Shown here piece by piece: positions 6,683-11,333 of a DNA stretch of 11,333 nt. The notes under the pieces were generated by a model. It was not told the origin of the DNA and made no database searches. It was given only the letters and a program-made list of their open reading frames with translations. The stretch lies in assembly GCA_946611835.1 (NCBI GenBank), contig CAMOEE010000070.1, positions 1 to 11,333 of the forward strand, read 5' to 3'. The first letter of the stretch is position 1. Each line of letters begins with the position of its first letter. A program made the position numbers and the translations under genes. The stretch comes from an uncultured Treponema sp. (GTDB taxonomy: Bacteria > Spirochaetota > Spirochaetia > Treponematales > Treponemataceae).

Positions 6683-9600
6683 ATGACTTTATCTGAAAGA
6701 TGTGTAAATAAGCCGACAACGACATTCCTCATTTTCTTGATGTCTGTTTTGCTCGGTATTTATTGTGTGTTTAAGCTCCCGGTCGATATGTATCCGGACA
6801 TGGATTTGCCCTACATGGTCGTCTACACAAGCTACAGCGGTGCCGGCCCTGAAGAAGTAGAGCAAAGCTTAACCCGAACAATGGAAAGCTCTCTTTCTGG
6901 ACTTTCCGGCCTCAAAAAGTTGCAGTCACGCTCAATGTCAGGTGTCAGCCTGATTATTCTCGAAATGAATTACGGCGTTAACCTTGATGCCACTGCAAAT
7001 GAAATTCGCGATAAAATCGATTTGGTGCGAAGCTATCTTCCTGATGATGCTTCTTCGCCAATTACAATCAAACTTGACCCCTCAATGATGCCGATTATGA
7101 CCCTTTCTCTGAGGGGAAGCCGAACTCCAGAGGAGCTTCGCACTTATGCGGAAGATGTTGTTCAGCCTCGCCTGGAGCAGCTTGATGGCGTTGCTTCTGC
7201 AAAAGTATCTGGTGGCCGTGAACGCTCAATCAATGTTGACATTCCCCGAGACCGCCTTGAAGCCTACGGACTTTCAATCTCAACGGTCGCCCAGCTTATC
7301 GGTGCTCAGAATATTCAGTCTTCTGGCGGTACGATTACTTCTGGAGACACAAACTATACAATCAAGACCAGCGGTAAATACCAGTCGCTTGACGATTTAA
7401 AGAACACCGTAATTTCATACAAACCTTCTGCTGAAGGACAGATTCGCACAATCCGCCTCCGTGATGTCGCCGATGTTTACGACGGTTACAAAAAGGAATC
7501 GACACTTGCCTATCTTGACGGCGAGCCTTGTGTAGTACTCATGGTTCAGAAGCAGTCAGGAAAGAATTCAGTTACTGCGGCAAGAAATGTACGCAAGACA
7601 ATTCCTTCAATCAAGGCTGAGCTTCCAAGCGATGTAGAACTTGTTGAAACTTCAAACACAACAGACATCATCGAACAGACAATCAATGAGGTTGTCAAAT
7701 CCGTAGTTCAGGGAGCCTTGCTTGCAATCCTTGTTTTGATTATCTTCCTTCGCTCTATAAAGTCTACGATTATCGTCGGCCTTTCAATTCCGATTTCAGT
7801 TTTCATTACCCTCATGCTCATGTACTTCCAGGGCTTAACCTTGAACATGATTTCCCTTGCAGGTCTCTTGCTGGGTATCGGTATGCTGGTTGATAACTCA
7901 ATCGTTGTTCTGGAGAATATTTACGCCTATCGTCAGAGGGATGCAAAACCCCGCGTGGCTTCAATCCTGGGTTCTCAGGAAATGGTCATGTCAATCACCG
8001 GCTCTACCCTCACCTCAATTTGTATCTTCGCCCCAATGCTTATGTTCAAGAAAACTCTGGGCATCATGGGTCAGATGTTCAACGATCTGGCATGGACGAT
8101 TATCTTCTCGCTCACCTGTTCTCTGCTCGTCGCCATGTGTCTTGTTCCGGTTTTGACTTCAAAATACCTCAAAATCGACAAGATTGACACCACGAAAAAA
8201 GGCGAAGGAAAACTTGCAAACTTCACATTCACGCTCAACAGCATTTTCAACAATTTCTTCGCAAAACTTGATGAAAAATATGCCAGGGGCGTAGCTTTCG
8301 TTCTCCACCACCGAAAGATAAGCCTTTTGAGCCTCGTTGCCCTTCTGATTCTTTCATTTGCTTCTATTAAGGTAATCGGATTTATCTTCATGCCGTCATC
8401 TGCCGCAAACTCCGTGGCCGTTGAATTCACCCTTCCACAGGGAACCAAAATCGACATCACTGACGACACAATGCACGAATTCGAAAACATCGCCATGCAG
8501 GAGCTGGTGGGTGTAAAATACAGCACCATGACCGTAGGCGGTACAAGTATGTTCAGTGCCGGTACTGAAACAAACAAAGGCTCAATCACCTTTACACTTT
8601 ATCCGCCGTCAGAACGACTTCCGGGCTACGACAATGAAAAATCGGCAAAGGCAAAACTCAGGAAGCACTTCAATTCCTTCCCGGGCACCGATTTGGCCTT
8701 CTCGGCAGGAGCAAACCAGGCTTCTTCTTCAAGTGATATCAATGTCTCAGTAAAGAGCAACGACCTTACACTCGTCCGCCAGTATGCGGCAATGGTTGAA
8801 AAGCTCCTCAAGGAAAAAGGCACTGACTTCGTTCAGGAAGTTACCTCCGACCAGGAAGACGGTTTGCCAGAAGCTACGATTACAGTTGATCGTGACAAAA
8901 TGTACGAATTCGGCCTTAACATTCATTCGGTCGGCGCTGAAATCAACGGTGCAATCAACGGAACTACGGCCAGCCGCTACACCGACAAAGGTAAGGACAT
9001 CGATGTAATCGTCCGCCTTTCTGCTGATGACAAAAAACGACTGGATGATTTGGACTCAATTTCAGTTGTCAACTCTCAGGGCTTAAGGATTCCTCTTTCA
9101 AGCTTTGCCCGATATGAGGAAACCACCGCTCCAGTAACGATTTACCGTGAAAACCAGGCCCGTATCGTCCATGTAAAGGCAAACCGTGTTGACGGAATGT
9201 CGTTGGGCGTTTGTCAGGATGCCGTAAAGAAACTCATTGCTGATAACATTCCAAAAGATGATGCCGTAACGGTTTCTCTGGGTGGTTCAATGGAAGACTT
9301 AATGGAAGCCGTTGTCAACTTCGGTATGATTATCATCATGGCGGCCTTCCTCGTATTCGTCGTCATGGCTTCTCAGTTTGAGTCTCTCCTTGACCCATTC
9401 ATCGTTATTCTTACGATTCCGCTTTCATTCATCGGCGTAATCATGATTTACGGTATCACAGGCACACAGCTCAATGTGGTAACGATTATGGGTATGCTGG
9501 TCTTGATTGGTACAATCGTAAACAACGGTATCGTTCTTGTCGACTACACCAACCTGCTCCGCAAACGAGGCATGGAACTTGAAGAGGCATGTATTGAGGC

Positions 9601-9988
9601 TGCAAGAAACCGCTTGCGACCAATCCTCATGTCTACTTTGACTACTGTTATTTCTCTTGCGCCTATGGCATTCTTCCCGGGTGAGGGTTCTCAGTCAATG
9701 CAGCCAATCTCGCTCACAGTATTCGGTGGAATGACATTCGGTTCATTGATGACGCTTTTCATCATGCCTACTATTTACTTCATCTTCAACAACCGAAGAT
9801 TAAAGAAAGCGGAGAAAAAGCGACGAAAGCAGCTCATTAAAGACGGAAAACTCAGCGTTAAGGATGTAAAAATGAGCCGGGCAGAGGAAAAAGAACGCAG
9901 AAAGGCCGAAAAAAAGCGGGCAAAGCTCGAAGCAAAGGCGGCCAAGGCTGCAAAAAATCTGGAGGAGTTCAAAAATGGGTTATCTTGA
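6683..9988 (+). CDS. RND-family efflux pump (HAE1/BesB-like inner-membrane transporter)
   Basis: The 1101-residue protein has the two-fold RND architecture: TM1 at about 13-31, a periplasmic porter loop to 335, TM2-6 between about 338 and 493 and a linker. TM7 is at 546-569, a second porter loop runs to 872 and TM8-12 lie between about 876 and 1036. Family signatures include FKLPVDMYPDMDLPY near the N-terminus, GIGMLVDNSIVVLENI (398-413) in TM4, IVNNGIVLVDYTN (945-957) in TM10 and RLRPILMSTLTT (977-988) in TM11. It should trimerise and drive export by proton antiport. Of the AcrB relay residues, D407 is kept (D404) while D408 and K940 correspond to N405 and N947, a pattern seen in other HAE1-type relatives. 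Residues 1037-1101 form an unusually long, Lys/Arg/Ala-rich cytoplasmic tail. GGAG (6674-6677) precedes the start. Substrate cannot be told. Confidence 0.95.
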   Translation: MTLSERCVNKPTTTFLIFLMSVLLGIYCVFKLPVDMYPDMDLPYMVVYTSYSGAGPEEVEQSLTRTMESSLSGLSGLKKLQSRSMSGVSLIILEMNYGVNLDATANEIRDKIDLVRSYLPDDASSPITIKLDPSMMPIMTLSLRGSRTPEELRTYAEDVVQPRLEQLDGVASAKVSGGRERSINVDIPRDRLEAYGLSISTVAQLIGAQNIQSSGGTITSGDTNYTIKTSGKYQSLDDLKNTVISYKPSAEGQIRTIRLRDVADVYDGYKKESTLAYLDGEPCVVLMVQKQSGKNSVTAARNVRKTIPSIKAELPSDVELVETSNTTDIIEQTINEVVKSVVQGALLAILVLIIFLRSIKSTIIVGLSIPISVFITLMLMYFQGLTLNMISLAGLLLGIGMLVDNSIVVLENIYAYRQRDAKPRVASILGSQEMVMSITGSTLTSICIFAPMLMFKKTLGIMGQMFNDLAWTIIFSLTCSLLVAMCLVPVLTSKYLKIDKIDTTKKGEGKLANFTFTLNSIFNNFFAKLDEKYARGVAFVLHHRKISLLSLVALLILSFASIKVIGFIFMPSSAANSVAVEFTLPQGTKIDITDDTMHEFENIAMQELVGVKYSTMTVGGTSMFSAGTETNKGSITFTLYPPSERLPGYDNEKSAKAKLRKHFNSFPGTDLAFSAGANQASSSSDINVSVKSNDLTLVRQYAAMVEKLLKEKGTDFVQEVTSDQEDGLPEATITVDRDKMYEFGLNIHSVGAEINGAINGTTASRYTDKGKDIDVIVRLSADDKKRLDDLDSISVVNSQGLRIPLSSFARYEETTAPVTIYRENQARIVHVKANRVDGMSLGVCQDAVKKLIADNIPKDDAVTVSLGGSMEDLMEAVVNFGMIIIMAAFLVFVVMASQFESLLDPFIVILTIPLSFIGVIMIYGITGTQLNVVTIMGMLVLIGTIVNNGIVLVDYTNLLRKRGMELEEACIEAARNRLRPILMSTLTTVISLAPMAFFPGEGSQSMQPISLTVFGGMTFGSLMTLFIMPTIYFIFNNRRLKKAEKKRRKQLIKDGKLSVKDVKMSRAEEKERRKAEKKRAKLEAKAAKAAKNLEEFKNGLS

Positions 9989-10301
9989 GAACATAAAAAT
10001 TCATGCCGGCGTGCAGAAGAGAGTTGAGATTATTTTCTCTCAGGCTGTCGAAGAAGACTTTGTTGCCGAATTCAAGGAGCAGCAGGTCGGACTCAAATAT
10101 ACAAAACTTGCAAATGTCATGGGAGCGGGATTCTCAAACCCGCGCCTTGGAGACGCAATCTGGCCTCAGCTCAACATGATGTACATCATCTACTGCAGTG
10201 AGGAAGATTGTGCCAAAATCATTGCAATCGTAGAAAAACTCCGTGAGCAGTACATGGGCGAGGGAATTGCCTGCTTCGTGAGCGAGTCAACCGAGGTCTA
10301 G
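9975..10301 (+). CDS. Small PII/CutA-like protein linked to the RND pump
   Basis: This cytoplasmic 108-residue protein has no signal or membrane segment. Its pattern of beta strand (KRVEIIFSQAV), helix (EEDFVAEFKEQ), a Gly/Pro-rich loop (about 39-66, containing YTKLANVMGAGFSNP and GDAIWPQL), strand (NMMYIIYCS), helix (AKIIAIVEKLREQYM) and strand (GIACFVSES) fits the ferredoxin-like PII/CutA fold. The loop would be the T-loop equivalent. PII-like proteins bind nucleotides or small ligands as trimers and often regulate membrane transporters. GGAGGAG (9961-9967) with 7-base spacing fixes the start inside the pump gene, giving a 14-bp overlap and probable translational coupling. PII-like small proteins beside RND genes are known (for example DUF3240 with heavy-metal pumps), but this assignment comes from fold pattern only. 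Confidence 0.6.
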   Translation: MGYLENIKIHAGVQKRVEIIFSQAVEEDFVAEFKEQQVGLKYTKLANVMGAGFSNPRLGDAIWPQLNMMYIIYCSEEDCAKIIAIVEKLREQYMGEGIACFVSESTEV

Positions 10302-10304
10302 CCT

Positions 10305-11132
10305 ATGGCAATCCTGACATTTACAAGGCAGATTGGCTCTTATGGCGACGAAATAGGTATGATGGTTGCCCGCCGTCTGGGTTACATTTTTTACGACAAA
10401 AATGAAATCGAAAAGCGAATCATTGCGAAAGGTCTGCCAAAAGAAGAATTCGTGAAATTCGACGAACGCAGGCCAAGTTTTCGCGACAGGTTCACAAAAA
10501 GCCGTGACAGGTACCTCAATTATCTGAGTGCCGTAATTCTGGAAATCGCAGCACAGGGAAACTGTGTCATCATGGGACGGGGAGCCTTTCTCTTTTTGAG
10601 GGATGTCCCCGGCCACATTGCCCTTCGTTTCGTCACAACGCCTGAACAGAGGCTTATCAATATAAAGGAAATGACCGGCTTTACGAATGACAAGGCTGCC
10701 CTGAAATTTATAAATACTTCCGACAAGAGGCAAAGGGATTTTTACAAAAGCTGCTTCAAGTACGATTTGTCCAACCCTACCACGCTTCACGCAACGGTTA
10801 ATACGGCTCTGGTTCCGCCTGATATGCTTTCTGAAATGCTTATCACAGGTATCAAGAGCTATATCACTCCGGAAATTGAGCTTGAAGACAAAAAAAGGGT
10901 CAGGGAATTGATTCTTGCTCAGGAAATGACAAATAAGCTCATTTTCGAGCATGGTCTTCACATTGATGACTTGTGGATTAAGGTTCGGGAAAATACGATT
11001 ACCCTCCATGGCCTTACATCTTTCCATGCGACGGTTGAAAGGGCTGTAACAATCCTGGAAAGCGAATATTCCGGCTATGAAGTCAAGTCAGAAATTCGCT
11101 GCGTTCAGGACACAAGGTTCAGCAAGGCATAG
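10305..11132 (+). CDS. Cytidylate-kinase-like family protein with C-terminal BON-like segment
   Basis: This cytoplasmic 275-residue protein begins with AILTFTRQIGSYGDEIG (2-18), matching the ITISRQxGSGGREIG start of the cytidylate kinase-like family (Cytidylate_kin2), where the glycine-rich segment is a variant P-loop. RRLGYIFYDKNEIEKR (23-38), GNCVIMGRGAFLFL (85-98) and DKRQRDFYK (140-148) are further family blocks. These proteins resemble CMP kinase, but their substrate is generally undefined. Residues about 222-270 (DLWIKVRENTITLHGLTSF, then a helix and VKSEIRCV) look like a BON domain, which in other proteins binds membranes or small ligands. GAGG (10293-10296) lies 8 bases before the ATG, which follows the PII-like stop by 3 bases, so it is the last gene of the operon. 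True kinase activity is not shown by the sequence. Confidence 0.75.
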   Translation: MAILTFTRQIGSYGDEIGMMVARRLGYIFYDKNEIEKRIIAKGLPKEEFVKFDERRPSFRDRFTKSRDRYLNYLSAVILEIAAQGNCVIMGRGAFLFLRDVPGHIALRFVTTPEQRLINIKEMTGFTNDKAALKFINTSDKRQRDFYKSCFKYDLSNPTTLHATVNTALVPPDMLSEMLITGIKSYITPEIELEDKKRVRELILAQEMTNKLIFEHGLHIDDLWIKVRENTITLHGLTSFHATVERAVTILESEYSGYEVKSEIRCVQDTRFSKA

Positions 11133-11261
11133 GGGGCTACCCGCTAAAGCGGGTCGGCTGTTCCGCAGTTCGCTATCCGCTCAGCCTCTTCCCTCACTCC
11201 CTTACGGTCGTTCAGTCCAGTGGCCGCCTGCGGCGCTGCTCCATAGCCTAGCCCAGGTAGC
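11133..11261. repeat. GC-rich palindrome-rich block, probable dispersed repeat element
   Basis: This stretch is clearly richer in G and C than all flanking genes and has no open reading frame that resembles a protein. It contains hairpins ACCCGC-TAAA-GCGGGT (11139-11154) and GCCGC-CT-GCGGC (11223-11234) and is bounded by the inverted pair GCTACC (11136-11141) and GGTAGC (11256-11261). It starts directly after the stop of the kinase-like gene and its right end overlaps the last codons of the convergent gene. The CCCTTACGGTCGTTCAG-type composition resembles dispersed intergenic repeats I associate with Treponema genomes; that association is recall, not a search. It may also end transcription from both sides. 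Confidence 0.55.
11139..11154. terminator. Compact GC hairpin after the operon
   Basis: ACCCGC and GCGGGT form a perfect 6-bp stem with a TAAA loop, 7 bases after the last stop codon of the efflux operon. No T-run follows on either strand, so intrinsic termination is doubtful; it could instead protect the 3' end of the message or be part of the surrounding repeat element. Confidence 0.3.
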
Positions 11262-11333
11262 TTTCAAAAACCTTTTTATAATCTTCAACGCTCTCCGCCG
11301 CTACGATTTCCTTGCGGAGGGCGGCACTTCCTT
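11248..11333 (-). CDS. 3' end of an unidentified convergent gene
   Basis: The minus strand reads open from the window edge for 27 residues (ending AAESVEDYKK and VFESYLG) to a TAG stop at 11248-11250. The amphipathic, charged composition and ordinary codon use look like the C-terminal helix of a real cytoplasmic protein, and the frame would point towards the efflux operon. The last four codons overlap the right boundary of the GC-rich block. Too little is present to name the protein. Confidence 0.5.
   Translation of the reverse strand, partial: GSAALRKEIVAAESVEDYKKVFESYLG

Noticed and set aside
8071..8589. Open frame of 172 residues on the minus strand inside the pump gene
   Set aside because: The plus-strand pump reading is continuous and shows RND motifs throughout; the antisense frame is a by-product of codon bias.
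10287..11027. Open frame of 246 residues on the minus strand
   Set aside because: It lies wholly antisense to the kinase-like gene, which has family motifs and a ribosome site; the antisense product shows no recognisable domain and has a composition typical of a shadow frame.
1..11333. CRISPR array, tRNA, rRNA, insertion sequence or prophage genes
   Set aside because: No regularly spaced repeats, no tRNA- or rRNA-like sequence and no transposase, integrase or phage protein was seen on either strand.

Overview
The window looks like a chromosomal stretch of a Treponema-type spirochaete. This is inferred from moderate GC, strong GGAGG ribosome sites on most genes, spirochaete-style lipoproteins (FLSC and FMSC lipoboxes), a receptor-like chemotaxis coiled-coil protein, and an efflux gene order (outer-membrane channel, adaptor, RND pump) that matches besC-besA-besB of Borrelia. 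No database search was possible, so the genus is a judgement.

Left part (1-2702). Two genes lie on the minus strand. The first is the N-terminal third of a gluconate 5-dehydrogenase-like short-chain dehydrogenase, cut by the window edge, with its own promoter and a 20-bp palindrome just downstream of the predicted transcription start. Upstream of it is a 515-residue soluble protein with a divergent methyl-accepting chemotaxis (MCP) hairpin motif and no membrane segment. A TPR lipoprotein is transcribed divergently on the plus strand.

Intergenic region (2703-3012). It holds a 92/93-bp tandem repeat that begins inside the last codons of the TPR gene, then a long nested hairpin ending in a T-run (probable terminator). 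After these comes a near-consensus promoter (TTGACA-17-TATATT) carrying two TetR-type operators 25 bp apart.

Main part (3013-11132). Six tightly packed plus-strand genes probably form one operon: a TetR-family regulator with two complete TetR DNA-binding domains in one chain, a TolC-family outer-membrane protein, a lipoprotein membrane-fusion adaptor lacking the alpha-helical hairpin, an RND inner-membrane pump with a long basic C-terminal tail, a small PII/CutA-like protein overlapping the pump gene by 14 bp, and a cytidylate-kinase-like protein with a C-terminal BON-like segment. The likely logic is an autoregulated drug- or metabolite-efflux operon: the tandem TetR protein shuts off its own promoter until a ligand releases it, and the channel, adaptor and pump then form a tripartite exporter. 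The roles of the last two genes are not established; nucleotide sensing or regulation of the pump is a hypothesis.

Right end (11133-11333). A GC-rich, palindrome-rich block, probably a dispersed repeat, fills the space between the operon and the 3' end of a convergent, unidentified minus-strand gene. The most unusual items are the double TetR protein with its double operator, the PII-like/kinase-like pair attached to an RND pump, and two repeat elements that overlap gene stop codons.
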